DNA of 64,000 bases from Mesostigma viride (lineage: Eukaryota; Streptophyta; Mesostigmatophyceae; Mesostigmatales; Mesostigmataceae), in NCBI GenBank assembly GCA_009746045.1, contig RPFO01002065.1, forward strand, positions 1 through 64,000, in the 5' to 3' direction. The notes below the pieces were generated by a model that made no database searches, was not told where the DNA came from, and worked only from the letters and a program-made list of their open reading frames with translations. Numbering within the stretch: the stretch's first letter is position 1; every line of letters starts with the position of its first letter. The translations under genes were made by a program, and so were the position numbers. This document shows positions 1 through 11,400 of this stretch, in pieces.

Positions 1-1410
1 TTTCAGAACCAGATACAGCTTCTGCACTGATGATACTCACCTGTGCTTGGGTGTCTACAGCCAAAATACTAGGATCTTGACCTGCATCCCCTACAGCATT
101 GACCTGTGCTGTACCTGTTGCCACAACTGCTTTAGTGTTGTGTGCCTTGTGCAAGGCCTTAAGAATCTCAGCAAATGACTTCCTGGGAACGACAGGATCT
201 GCTCTATTTTGTGACTCCTCCAGGTGTGAGGGAGGTGCTACCTGCTGCTCACCCTGTGCACCGTCCTCCTGCCCAGGTGGACTATTGGGTTGTAGTGGGG
301 CTGCACTACTGAGGAACACAGGAGCTTCTACTGTGGTACTAGTGCTTGCATCAATGACGTCCTTAGCCAATTCATTGGGTGAGATCAATCCACCAGACTC
401 CTGCTCTGAATCCATGTCCAAGAATTCTACCCCTGACACGTCTGCCAGTGGTGGGTAATAAAGCTTGAGTCTATGCTTGCTGACCACACGCTCTCTGTCA
501 TGTTGTATAGTGACTGCAGTCCCTTCTTCATGAATTTTGGTGACTACAGCTGGACCGTGCCATCTGGCAGAGTGTGCTCTTCCTCTGTCACCCTCTCTGA
601 AAAACAACACATGGTCCCCCACTTCAAACACAGGCCTGGCATTATTTTTGTCTTTCTTTGCCAGCAACTTGGCTAAGTGCTGCCTTTGTGTGTTGTAGTG
701 AGTGTGTACCTCTGAAGCATAGCTGCCTGACTGAAGGCCAGTTGGGGTGATTTCCCCAAAAGGTGAGGACATTATTGGTTTGGCGTTTAGCTGGGTAGTC
801 ACCCCTGCTGCCCAAGATGCCCTGTCAGCATAGCTACCAGAGTCAGCCAACCTGGATGGCATTTTTCTTATCACATCCCTGATGGCTCTCATGGTACGTT
901 CTACCAACCCCTGACGTTCATGATCTTGAGCCCCAGACACTTCTATCTTGGGCAGGTCATTCCTGTCCTGGATGCAGAGAAACTGCTGATCCAGCATTAC
1001 TTTTTCAATGGGGTGAAAACGTGCCAAGGCTATCTGTAAAGCTCTGTGCAGCTGCTCTTTATCCATCCCAGGCAGGGCTCCACTACCACAAACCTTGACC
1101 AGGCATCCTTTATGACTAGGTAGTATACCGTGTCCTTCACCACGTGTATAACATCCCCAACCAGTTTGCCTCTAGCCAGTGGTGGTGTGGCCACATGCCA
1201 TTTTCTGGGCTTAGGAGCATATAGCTGACATTGCTCACAGTGCTTACGTACGTGCCTGCACATCTGTTCCAGATCATGGCCTTGTATTTTATTGGCTAGC
1301 CTTTCAGCCACAGCCTCATGGCCCATAACCTTGTGCAGTTGCTCTGCTAGAGCACCATACGTGATTACCTTTTCTGCTGCTGCACTAAGGGAGCTATGGT
1401 TGGGTCACGC
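1..1410 (-). pseudogene. Retrotransposon integrase, partial, one frameshift
   Basis: Integrase inserts element cDNA into the genome. The minus strand first reads an HHCC zinc-binding module (LHKVMGH, then CEQC) and the start of the catalytic core (YYLVIKDAWSRFVVVEP) at about 1370-1085. A one-base frame change near 1060-1085 follows. The next frame is open to the left edge and carries VMLDQQF (second catalytic Asp), HERQGLVERTMRAI (catalytic Glu), a KPIMSSPFGEITPTG segment typical of LTR-element integrases, and an SH3-like C-terminus (VGDHVLFF, ARWHGPAVVTKIHEE, VSKHRLKLYY). The HHCC spacing and C-terminus look Ty3/gypsy-like. After the core comes a ~140-residue acidic/Ser-rich tail still open at base 1. 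The frameshift suggests an inactive copy, unless it is a sequencing error. Confidence 0.8.
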
Positions 1411-1757
1411 ATCATGTGTGACAGTGTCATGTCATATGCCACTTCCCAATCCACATCATCACACTCAGGCAACACTTGGCAGACAGAAGGTAACAGGAAA
1501 CCATTTGTGAAAAATGGTGAGGGTAGCTTACAGGTGTCACCCTGGTCGCCGCCCCGCGCGGTTGTAGCGCCCTGGCGTGTCTTGTTGTGCCTGGGTGCCG
1601 TGCAGCGCGCTCCTGCTGCAATGGGGTGACGTGTTTTCCAGCATCCAGGACAAACATCAACGTCAGAACCATAGTCGGGTTTGCCTTTCCAGCAGTCATC
1701 TTTTAGGTGCCCCTTACAAAGGCACCTAGTGCAATGCTTGGTGGGGTCATGAGGCAA
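1365..1757 (-). pseudogene. Gag zinc knuckle joined to the pre-integrase linker
   Basis: The frame carries a classical gag zinc knuckle, CTRC-LCKGH-LKDDC (CX2CX4HX4C), which binds RNA during packaging, followed by a second Cys-rich stretch (CPGC, ARC). About 40 residues later it reads DDVDWEVAYDM, like the linker just before integrase in gypsy-type pol. It continues in a shifted frame into the HHCC module. There is no aspartic protease D[ST]G, no YxDD reverse transcriptase and no RNase H between knuckle and integrase. Either protease-RT-RNase H was deleted, or RT lies beyond the left edge in copia order. The gypsy-like linker favours deletion. Confidence 0.65.
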
Positions 1758-1983
1758 CCTCTTGTCCCCCCCTGCTGGCTTAGCACCCCCTGGCTTGCTA
1801 GCTCCCCCACTTTGTTTTCTGTTTTTATTGTTATTGTTCTTTCCCCCCCCTTGTTTCCACCTCCCCCACTTTTGTTGTTTTTGTTTTTATCCCCCCCCAT
1901 TACCGCCTTTACCTGGGCTACCAGCGACTGCATCTGCTTCTTGGAGAGCCCCGTACCTGAGGCTTCCTCCCCCTTTACCTGCT

Positions 1984-2529
1984 TCACCTTTCCTCCTTGG
2001 CTGCAGCAGCAAACGGCTCTAGGCATTGCTGCACATAGGCCATTGCCTTCCTAAAGTCCTCCCACTTATCCTTTAGACCTGCCAGGATTACTGACAGGGT
2101 GGTGGGGTCCAGTTCTGCCTTTTGTAGCCATAGGTGTACTAGGTACTTGGCATTGAGCTTCTTCAGCTCCTCATCTCCCTCTATGTACATGACATATTTT
2201 TTGTTGTCACTCACATAGTCACGCTTATTGACCTTATAGGCCTCTATCCACTGGAAGCCCTTAAGCACTTCTAAGTGCTCCCCCGTGGTAACAAGTGCCC
2301 TAAGATCAACCATGAACTGCGCCCACAACACATTTTCTGCCACGTCTACCCCGCTGCTGGCACGCTTTTGGTACAATTGTACCAACTGCTGGATAGGCTT
2401 GGCAGATTGATGGATGGGTGTGGACGCACGTAGAGAGGCAAACCAATCACGGACATTGTCGCTAGCATATGCATGTGACAACTTAAACAACCACTCCCTA
2501 GCTTCGTCCTGGGTGTGGCCCTCTGGCAA
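1984..2529 (-). CDS. Gag capsid-like region of a Ty3/gypsy-type element
   Basis: A 181-residue minus-strand frame, largely helical and charged (DEAREWLFKLSHAYASDN, IQQLVQLYQKRASS, KKLNAKYLVHLW), with the size and texture of a retrotransposon capsid. It lies between the N-terminal gag frames (2498-4295) and the zinc knuckle (1365-1757), as expected for the middle of gag. Its first codons overlap the frame at 2498-3076. The downstream low-complexity segment (1703-2026) continues in another frame, changing at C/G homopolymers near 1840-1900. It is probably one original polyprotein broken by small indels. Confidence 0.55.
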   Translation of the reverse strand: MPEGHTQDEAREWLFKLSHAYASDNVRDWFASLRASTPIHQSAKPIQQLVQLYQKRASSGVDVAENVLWAQFMVDLRALVTTGEHLEVLKGFQWIEAYKVNKRDYVSDNKKYVMYIEGDEELKKLNAKYLVHLWLQKAELDPTTLSVILAGLKDKWEDFRKAMAYVQQCLEPFAAAAKEER

Positions 2530-2625
2530 AACCCGGAAACACTAGCTTGTCCTCTTTCTTTTTTGGATCAAACCTGGGCCTGTTCAAGGCCATATTGGAG
2601 GTTGTGGTCGTTCCTGCTGGTTGTG

Positions 2626-2659
<34 letters not shown>

Positions 2660-3076
2660 CTGCCGCTCCCCGCCCTCGTGCCGTGTTGGTGCAGACTCCT
2701 GGGTGCCGTGTCCACCCCCGCCCTGGTTGCCCCCCCTCTTCCCGTCATCCTCCCCCTCGTCCCTCTCGTCCCTCCTGCGTTTTTGCTGTGGCTGGCACGC
2801 CTCCCCGGTGCCCTTCGTTTTGTTGGCTTCAGCGAGGCCACCAGCCTCGCCACCGTGTCTGCTAGGCGGCCATGCTCGCCCGGGGTGAGCTCCCGCCCCT
2901 CGTCCAGCATCTGCTGGGCCAGTTGGAGTTGCCTCCGGATGTCTCCCGGTGCGACAAGGTCGCTGGACCGGGTTCGCCCCGGTGCGTGGTCCTGGCCGCT
3001 GTGCCATCTCGGTTTGAGATGGTATGCGTTGGCTGAGACAAAAAATGGTAAAGCTGCTCAGTAGAAATGCGTTCAT
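2498..3076 (-). pseudogene. Gag linker frame with polyglutamine tract
   Basis: A minus-strand frame rich in Gly, Pro, Arg and Glu with a run of 12 Gln encoded by a (CTG/CAG)n tract at about 2625-2665. It ends in a plausible coding block (RPRFDPKKKEDKLVFPGFA). It bridges the N-terminal gag (2862-4295) and the capsid-like frame (1984-2529). A third frame at 2584-2910 begins with a helical piece (MLDEGRELTPGEHGRLADTV), so the ancestral protein changed frame at least twice here. Confidence 0.45.
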
Positions 3077-4295
3077 CCGGCATCAAACCAAATTCAGCTC
3101 TTACCGCCTCCCCCATGCATCCCCTCACAGCAGCCTTCTTGATATTCTTCGACATACGGCGTCGCTGCTTCAACATACGCCTCTCCAGGCGTCCTACGCT
3201 TGCCTCCCAGGCGGCCAGCTTCCGGCGATACCGGTCCTCGGCCTCCCGGCGAGCCGGCCCCTGCAATGGTGCTATCTCCGCGACCTTCCGGTACTTCCAG
3301 CTCTTCAGGTCGCGGTTGAGACGCTCACACCTCACCTTGGTGTGAGACATCTTGACCCGAATCCTGGCCGCGAGCGCCTCCGCCCTGTCACGCTCCTGCT
3401 GCTCACGCAGCTTCCTCTGCGCGATCACGTTCCGCCTCCGCTGCTTCTTCTCCCGTTCAGCCTTGAAGGCCGCGAGCCTCCTCTGTGCCTCCTTCTCTCG
3501 CGCCTGCATAGCCGGCGTCATCTCCACCAGGTCGTCCGCTTCGGACGCCGACGGACCCGTCAAAGAAAACTCCGACTCCTGCAGTATCCCATCAATCTCC
3601 CTCGGGATCGTTGCCGACCGTCGAAGGCGCTGGAAACAGGCCAGGTCCGCCCTCCTCACCACGTCATAGGTCGGAGACTCTGACCTCGGCGACGCTGACC
3701 TTCTCATCAATGCCGCGCGGACCTGAGCAGCATCCTCCATTTGTTGTGCGCGCTCACGTGCACGCACAGCCAACCTCCGCTCTTCTGCGGACTCCTGCTC
3801 CTGCAGGCTCTGCGCCATTGCAGCATCCGCTGCCACCTGTGCACTGCGCGCCTCGTCAGCCGACGATGGCTGCAGGCCGAATAAACCCAGCGAGCTGGTT
3901 TCCGACACGCTGCCGGACTCACCACTCGCCTGCTCATCTGACCCGGAAGGCCCCGCCCCCGCACCGCGTGGTGCATATGGTGGTCCCCTCGGCCGCACCA
4001 CCGGGGTCGACCCTCGCACCCTACGCATCAGGGGCACGCGCACCACGTCGTTCTCCACAATGTCACGGTACGTTGGGTCCGCTGCCTCCATGGCCACATC
4101 CTCAGGATGCATGGGATCCTGCTCATCCCTGTTCTCGTACTCCTGGCGCATGCTCGCCAAAATCGAATCCGACGTCCCCGAGTCATCGGACATCGGGGAC
4201 GACGAGGACGACTGGTACTTCGTCACCGACGGCGACTCCTCCTCCGAGGAAGTCGCTCCCATCAGTGCCTTTCCCTTGTTGTTCTTGGGAGCCAT
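2862..4295 (-). CDS. Gag N-terminal region of the left-edge LTR element
   Basis: A 477-residue minus-strand ORF starting at an ATG at 4293-4295 (MAPKNNKGKALMG). It opens with an acidic/Ser-rich segment, then a proline/arginine stretch. Residues ~150-400 are strongly charged and probably coiled coil (many Glu/Arg/Lys/Gln heptads, e.g. REKEAQRRLAAFKAEREKKQ). It ends in frame-shifted low complexity. Position upstream of capsid, knuckle and integrase on the same strand identifies it as gag. No domain beyond the coiled coil is recognised by eye, and the start is simply the first ATG of the long frame. Confidence 0.55.
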   Translation of the reverse strand: MAPKNNKGKALMGATSSEEESPSVTKYQSSSSSPMSDDSGTSDSILASMRQEYENRDEQDPMHPEDVAMEAADPTYRDIVENDVVRVPLMRRVRGSTPVVRPRGPPYAPRGAGAGPSGSDEQASGESGSVSETSSLGLFGLQPSSADEARSAQVAADAAMAQSLQEQESAEERRLAVRARERAQQMEDAAQVRAALMRRSASPRSESPTYDVVRRADLACFQRLRRSATIPREIDGILQESEFSLTGPSASEADDLVEMTPAMQAREKEAQRRLAAFKAEREKKQRRRNVIAQRKLREQQERDRAEALAARIRVKMSHTKVRCERLNRDLKSWKYRKVAEIAPLQGPARREAEDRYRRKLAAWEASVGRLERRMLKQRRRMSKNIKKAAVRGCMGEAVRAEFGLMPDERISTEQLYHFLSQPTHTISNRDGTAARTTHRGEPGPATLSHRETSGGNSNWPSRCWTRGGSSPRASMAA

Positions 4296-4785
4296 TGGTT
4301 CGAAAAATGGGTAAGAAATGGAAATGGGTGTTTTGCGAACTGAACGTTTCGCACGCTCGTCGTCTCTCGTGTGTATTGTTTTTGGAGTTTTTAATGCAAG
4401 TTATGCAACACGAAGCTTGGAATGCTCGGGCACTGCCAAATGGCGAGTGTGTGCTTGAACGACGAGACACCTTGGCATTAGGATAATGTGGCACATATAC
4501 TGCTGGCCAGCCGTCAACTATGGCTGGCCAGACTTTGCGTAAGTTAAACTAACTTACTGATCCTGGACGGACTAACCTATCAGTTACAACCTGATCTAGT
4601 CAGTCCTAACATGACAACTACAGTCCCGGTACTGAGGTACCGGCTCATCACATACTGAGTACAGCCACGTGTCCATGCCACGACTACTCTAGTCCAGCAC
4701 CGTCCCAGTACCCAATTGGGCGCCGGCGGTGCTGGCACGTGTCCACTTAGGCTACAGGCGGGAGACTTAGACTAACTATGGTGTC
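4296..4785. other. Non-coding spacer, possible LTR/leader of the gag element
   Basis: No coding frame is convincing. In minus orientation this is upstream of gag, so it should hold the leader and part of the LTR. I could not find a matching LTR copy or a clear primer-binding site. The motif ctggccag occurs twice near 4502-4530. Confidence 0.3.
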
Positions 4786-7700
4786 TCCATGGCTGGCCTA
4801 CGTACATGGATGTCAAGGAATAGTAAATGATGAGGATTCAGGCTCCCATGGTGTCATCATGGCCTGTCTACGTACATGGATGGCATGTATGTAATTAATG
4901 AGGAGGGATTTAGGCTCCCATGGTGTCATCAATGCCCGTCTACGTACATGGTTGGCATATATGTAATTAATGATGAGGATTCAGGCTCCATGGTGTCATC
5001 ATGGCCCGTCTACGTACATGGATGTCAAGGAATAGTAAATGATGAGGATTCAGGCTCCCATGGTGTCATCATGGCTTGTCTACGTACATGGTTGGCATTT
5101 ATGTAATTAACGAGGAGGATTCAGGCTCCCATGGTGTCTCCATGGCTGGCCTACGTACATGGATGTCAAGGAATAGTAAATGATGAGGATTCAGGCTCCC
5201 ATGGTGTCATCATGGCCCGTGTACGTACATGGATGGCATGTATGTAATTAATGATGAGGATTCAGGCTCCCATGGTGTCATCATGGCCCGTCTACGTACA
5301 TGGATGTCAAAGAAAAAAAATGATGAGGATTCAGGCTCCCATGGTGTCATCATGGCTGGCCTACGTACATGGATGTTTCATAAAAAAAATGATGAGGATT
5401 CAGGCTCCCATGGTGTCATCATGGCCCGTCTACGTACATGGTTGGCATTTATGTAATTAATGAAGAGGATTCAGGCTCCCATGGTGTCATCATGGCCCGT
5501 CTACGTACATGGATGTCAAGGAATAGTAAATGATGAGGATTCAGGCTCCCATGGGGTCATCATGGCTTGTCTACGTACATGGTTGGCATTTATGTAATTA
5601 ACGAGGAGGATTCAGGCTCCATTGGTGTCATCATGGCTGGCCTACGTACATGGATGTCAAGGAATAGTAAATGATGAGGATTCAGGCTCCCATGGTGTCA
5701 TCATGGCTTGTCTACGTACATGGTTGGCATTTATGTAATTAATGAGGAGGATTCAGGCTCCCATGGTGTCTCCATGGCTGGCCTACGTACATGGATGGCA
5801 TTTATGTATTAATGATGAGGATTCAGGCTCCCATGGTGTCATCATGGCTTGTCTACCTACATGGTTGGCATTTATGTAACCTGAATCCTCTCATTAAGAA
5901 AATGAAGAGGATTCAGGCTCCATGGTGTCATCATGGCTGGCCTACGTACATGGATGTCAAGGAATAGTAAATGATGAGGATTCAGGCTCCCATGGTGTCA
6001 TCATGGCCCGTCTACGTACATGGATGTCAAGGAATAGTAAATGATGAGGATTCAGGCTCCCATGGGTCATCATGGCTGTCTACGTACATGGTTGGCATTT
6101 ATGTAATTAATGATGAGGATTCAGGCTCCATGGTGTCATCATGGCTGGCCTACGTACATGGATGTCAAGGAATAGTAAATGATGAGGATTCAGGCTCCCA
6201 TGGTGTCATCATGGCTTGTCTACGTACATGGTTGGCATTTATGTAATTAATGAGGAGGATTCAGGCTCCCATGGTGTCATCATGGCCCGTCTACTTACAT
6301 GGATGGCATTTATGTAATTAATGATGAGGATTCAGGCTCCCATGGGGTCATCATGGCTTGTCTACGTACATGGTTGGCATTTATGTAATTAATGAGGAGG
6401 ATTCAGGCTCCCATGGTGTCTCCATGGCTGGCCTACGTACATGGATGTCAAGGAATAGTAAATGATGAGGATTCAGGCTCCCATGGTGTCATCATGGCCC
6501 GTCTACGTACATGGATGGCATTTATGTAATTAATGATGAGGATTCAGGCTCCCATGGGGTCATCATGGCTTGTCTACGTACATGGTTGGCATTTATGTAA
6601 TTAATGAGGAGGATTCAGGCTCCCATGGTGTCTCCATGGCTGGCCTACGTACATGGATGTCAAGGAATAGTAAATGATGAGGATTCAGGCTCCCATGGTG
6701 TCATCATGGCCTGTCTACGTACATGGATGGCATGTATGTAATTAATGATGAGGATTCAGGCTCCCATGGTGTCATCATGGCTTGTCTACGTACATGGATG
6801 GCATGTATGTAATTAATGATGAGGATTCAGGCTCCATTGGTGTCATCATGGCTGGCCTACGTATGTACATGGATGTCAAAGAAAAAAAAAATGATGAGGA
6901 TTCAGGCTCCCATGGTGTCATCATTGCCCGTGTATGTACATGGTTGGCATTTATGTAATTAATGATGAGGATTCAGGCTCCATTGGTGTCATCATTGCCC
7001 GTGTATGTACATGGTTGGCATTTATGTATGTAATTAATGATGAGGATTCAGGCTCCATTGGTGTCATCATGGCTGGCCTACGTATGTACATGGATGTCAA
7101 AGAAAAAAAAATGATGAGGATTCAGGCTCCCATGGTGTCATCATGGCCCGTCTACGTACATGGATGTCAAGGAATAGTAAATGATGAGGATTCAGGCTCC
7201 CATGGTGTCAGATGTCATGGCCTGTCTACGTACATGGATGGCATGTATGTAATTAATGATGAGGATTCAGGCTCCATTGGTGTCATCATGGCTGGCCTAC
7301 GTATGTACATGGATGTCAAAGAAAAAAAAATGATGAGGATTCAGGCTCCCATGGTGTCATCATGGCCCGTCTACGTACATGGATGTCAAGGAATAGTAAA
7401 TGATGAGGATTCAGGCTCCCATGGTGTCATCATGGCCTGTCTACGTACATGGATGGCATGTATGTATTTAATGATGAGGATTCAGGCTCCCATGGTGTCA
7501 TCATGGCTGGCCTACGTACATGGATGTCTCAGAAAAAAAATGATGAGGATTCAGGCTCCCATGGTGTCATCATGGCTGGCCTACGTACATGGATGTCAAA
7601 GAAAAAAAAATGATGAGGATTCAGGCTCCCGTGGTGTCATTATGGCCCGTCTACGTGTTGTTGGCATGTATGAAATTAATGATGAGGATTCAGGCTCCCA

Positions 7701-8652
7701 TAGTGTCATCATGGCTGGCCTACGTACATGGTTGGCATTTATGTAATTAATGATGAGGATTCAGGCTCCCATGGTGTCATCATTGCCCGTGTATGTACAT
7801 GGTTGGCATTTATGTAATTAATGATGAGGATTCAGGCTCCATTGGTGTCATCATGGCCCGTCTACGTACATGGACCGTGGCATTTATGTATTTAATGATG
7901 AGGATTCAGGCTCCCATGGGGTCATTGATGATCATGGCATTTATGTATGTAATTAATGATGAGGATTCAGGCTCCATTGGTGTCATCATGGCTGGCCTAC
8001 GTATGTACATGGATGTCAAAGAAAAAAAAATGATGAGGATTCAGGCTCCCATGGTGTCATCATGGCCCGTCTACGTACATGGATGTCAAGGAATAGTAAA
8101 TGATGAGGATTCAGGCTCCCATGGTGTCAGATGTCATGGCCTGTCTACGTACATGGATGGCATGTATGTATTTAATGATGAGGATTCAGGCTCCCATGGT
8201 GTCATCATGGCTGGCCTACGTACATGGATGTCTCAGAAAAAAAATGATGAGGATTCAGGCTCCCATGGTGTCATCATGGCTGGCCTACGTACATGGATGT
8301 CAAAGAAAAAAAAATGATCAGGATTCAGGCTCCCGTGGTGTCATTATGGCCCGTCTACGTGTTGTTGGCATGTATGAAATTAATGATGAGGATTCAGGCT
8401 CCCACAGTGTCATCATGGCTGGCCTACGTACATGGTTGGCATTTATGTAATTAATGATGAGGATTCAGGCTCCCATGGTGTCATCATTGCCCGTGTATGT
8501 ACATGGTTGGCATTTATGTAATTAATGATGAGGATTCAGGCTCCATTGGTGTCATCATGGCCCGTCTACGTACATGGGTGGCATTTATGTATTTAATGAT
8601 GAGGATTCAGGCTCCCATGGGGTCATCATGGCTTGTCTACGTACATGGAGTC
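4786..8652. repeat. ~70-bp satellite array (about 55 units)
   Basis: Head-to-tail units marked by gaggattcaggctcc and ctacgtacatgg recur every 69-72 bp across 3.9 kb. Variants differ in the end module (tcaaggaatagtaaatg, ggcatttatgtaattaatg, or tcaaagaaaaaaaatg) and in the core (tggcccgtc, tggctggcc, tggcttgtc). Larger blocks are themselves duplicated: roughly 7455-7890 matches 8160-8595 (offset ~705) and 7022-7250 matches 7941-8165 (offset ~920). Long ORFs across it (up to 270 codons) arise from the repeat and are not taken as genes. Confidence 0.95.
5880..5917. repeat. Inverted-repeat hairpin inside the satellite
   Basis: A reversed piece of the unit (cctgaatcctctcatt) is followed after a few bases by its direct counterpart (aatgaagaggattcagg). 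The arms are ~16 bp with one bulge. It is the only inverted junction I noticed in the array. Confidence 0.7.
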
Positions 8653-8915
8653 ATATTGATTCATGGAACAATGAGATACCATTCTTAATTGAAAATTGTT
8701 CTTGATACTTTCACATGCATGCCCGGAATCGTGAATTTGTGCGGGTTTCCATGATGACAATCCTCATTGAATTCTTGAGCACACAATATTGAGCAATTTA
8801 GGGGCACTTCGGCAATGTTGACCATTTTCATTCATGATAAAATTAACATTTAATGCAATAAATACATATTCCACTCATTTTAATAAACCATGCAAAAACT
8901 TTACAAGCACGCTCA
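8653..8915. other. AT-rich spacer, no gene seen
   Basis: A moderately AT-rich stretch between the satellite and the next minisatellite. No reading frame, repeat or RNA gene is apparent. Confidence 0.4.
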
Positions 8916-9417
8916 AGCTAGGGGTGGGCTGGCATGCACGCGTGGGTGTGGGGGTGGGCTGGCATGCATGCGTGGGTGTGGGGGGGGGCTAGCCTGCATG
9001 CGTGGGTGTGTGGGGGGGCTGGCATGCATGCGTGGGTGTGTGTGGGGGGCTAGCATGCATGCGTAAGTGTGGGGGGGGCTGGCATGCATGCGTGGGTGTG
9101 TATGGGGGCTGGCATGCATGCGTGGGTGTGTGTGGGGGGCTAGCATGCATGCGTGGGTGTGTGGGGGGGCTGTCATGCATGCGTGGGTGTGGGGGGGCTG
9201 GCATGAATGCGTGGGTGTGGGGGGGGCTAGCATGCATGCGTGGGTGTGGGGGTGGGCTAGCATGCATGCGTGGGTGTGAGTGTGGGCTAGCATGCATGCG
9301 TGGGTGTGGGGGGGGGCTAGCATGCATGCGTGGGTGTGTGGGGGGGCTAGCATGCATGCGTGGGTGTGGGGGTGGGCTAGCATGCATGCGTGGGTGTGGG
9401 GGGGCTAGCACGCCCCA
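8916..9417. repeat. ~30-bp GCATGC-containing minisatellite (about 16 units)
   Basis: Units of 29-32 bp contain the self-complementary gcatgcatgc followed by gtgggtgtg and a G-run, ending in ggctagc or ggctggc. Unit length varies mainly in the G-run. Alternating purine-pyrimidine gcatgcatgcg could adopt non-B structure. ORFs of up to 170 codons on either strand are repeat artefacts. Confidence 0.9.
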
Positions 9418-11250
9418 CCCCTCCATCGGCACAGCCAGCCTTGTGAGTCTACCCTTAACAACAAGGCTGGTAGGACGACACGCCTGAGCAGCATATGTCA
9501 TGCCTATCTCAGGCTAATAATGTGTGATTTTGTGCCAACAACCAAGTTGTTCCACCCAACAACACATTATAAACCCTCTTCCAAAATGCCCAACAAGCCG
9601 GACACGTGGAGGACCACACACGCAGTATATAAAGAGAAAATAAGCTGACTTTTTATCCAGCCAACCTGTGGCTAGCTGCTCTGGTTAGCATGACAAATGC
9701 TAACATTTACTCAGTGGGAAAGGTGAAGAGACCATTGGAACAGCCTACCTGACGCATGTGCCACCAAAGCATTGTGTCCCGCAAAATGCACACTGCCTCC
9801 TTTCTAACAAGCACGAGCCGCTCTCTTTAGGAGACAGGTGCCAGCTCGTCAGTGTCTGGGGAAAATGATGCCGCTGCTTAGGAAGACCGCGTGAATTTCC
9901 TCGAACACAACTGTCTATAAAGCAAAAGAAATTTCAGAGAAGCATGGAAATAAAAGCATTACACCTTCCCGACAGGTTGCGGGCCACGCGCTGCAGAAAG
10001 CCAGCCACGTCACAGACGATTAACTAGCTAAAAGACACCCAGGAATCCAGCGATGCAGCGCCAGGACCCGCAACTTTCTGGCTGCATCTGGCCGGAAAGA
10101 AGGCAAAAAGCTTACGCTCAACGAGGTAAGAAAGCAGGAAAACGCAAGCTTAAGACGTTTAACACAATAACGTACCATAACGGGCATTTATTCGTGCCCA
10201 GGCGCACAAGAAAGTCCACCCTTTCATGGAGTGGTTGGGCAGTACGCATCGCGCAGGGCTAATGTTATCTTACCGCAAAATGACGGGAAAGGTAAAGATA
10301 GCAGCGGGAATTTTTACGGCTTTAGAAACATCATTAAACTAGCTTTCCTTACGACCATCAAAACTGGCAACAATCGACAATCAACCCGGCAGGCATCCAA
10401 TATACTTTATTCATCCCGACAGAAATTCAGGCCGGACCCCCCCTGCCGATGGCAAAGAAAAAAAGCCCGCGACATTATAGATCGCAACCATCCCGCCATA
10501 AATTAGAATCAGTAACTAATTTTCTCCAACAATCGAGCATTTCTGCTTTCCGCGTGCCAGATTTGTCACGTTTCGTCTAAAGGCAGTCGCCATGGCCCCT
10601 ACCGCAAGGGGTGCGCGCACCATGCCGACATAGCTTTTGGGCCTCAATTTGCACCGAAATTTGGTCCGTACCGTCCAGCTCAGTCGGATTATGTATGTGG
10701 ATCGGCCGTGTTGGTTGCATACGCAGGTATATTAATTCTTGCATTCGCCCCGGACCTTCCCCAGGACAGGTCAGGATATAACAATAATTCTTGCATTCGC
10801 CCCCGCCCTTTCCTATGGCCTGGTCAGGTTTGGGCGCGACGCCACTAGCGCGGCGCCCGCGACAGAGTGGCCAGGCTCGAGCACGTTTTCTGGATCCCAA
10901 GCACCGGATTGGACACTGTCCGAGGACTGGACAGGAATTGGCTGACCAATCGGATGCTTGCTCGTCGTCTCCAAAAACATATATAAAGAGCCAAATCGCG
11001 CGAACTACGCAATGATCCTTTAAGCAGCGTTACTCTGCCGAAATGTCAACCTAGGCCGGTCAAGTGACGCCGAGGTGTTCACCGATAGTTCAGGTCAGCC
11101 ACAGCGCGCCTTCGAATGTAGGCACGGTCGCATTTTTTTTTAGGAAATGTAGAATTGTTGTCGACCAGCTACCAACGCCCGACCGGACCCATACAACGGA
11201 AACATCAAGGCGATGTGATGTAGGTGTGTCTGATATGTCATTAATACACA
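9418..11250. other. No recognisable gene; two TATA-like sites
   Basis: Only short, unconvincing frames are present. TATA-like tatataaag occurs near 9626 and again near 10979, each followed by ordinary sequence, as in LTRs or promoters. I found no matching second copy or coding frame to support either. Confidence 0.3.
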
Positions 11251-11257
11251 GAGCATC

Positions 11258-11400
11258 GTGAATATAATATATAATATAAATTATATAATATACTATAATT
11301 AATATATAATTTTAATTTTATGTTAATTTTAATGTTATTTCATATAACATAATATAGCATAATATAATATAATATAATATTATATAAAGTAGTATAAAAA
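11258..11400. other. Extreme AT-rich tract
   Basis: About 140 bases almost entirely A/T with irregular ataata/ttaat repeats. No coding potential. Confidence 0.8.

Noticed and set aside
4876-8688. ORFs of 60-270 codons in the 70-bp satellite
   Set aside because: They repeat the unit in frame, occur in several frames, and have no start context or homology; chance products of the repeat.
4786-9417. CRISPR-like array
   Set aside because: Units are contiguous without unique spacers, and the genome is eukaryotic.
9500-11020. LTR element suggested by two tatataaag sites
   Set aside because: No direct repeat pair, primer-binding site or coding frame supports it.
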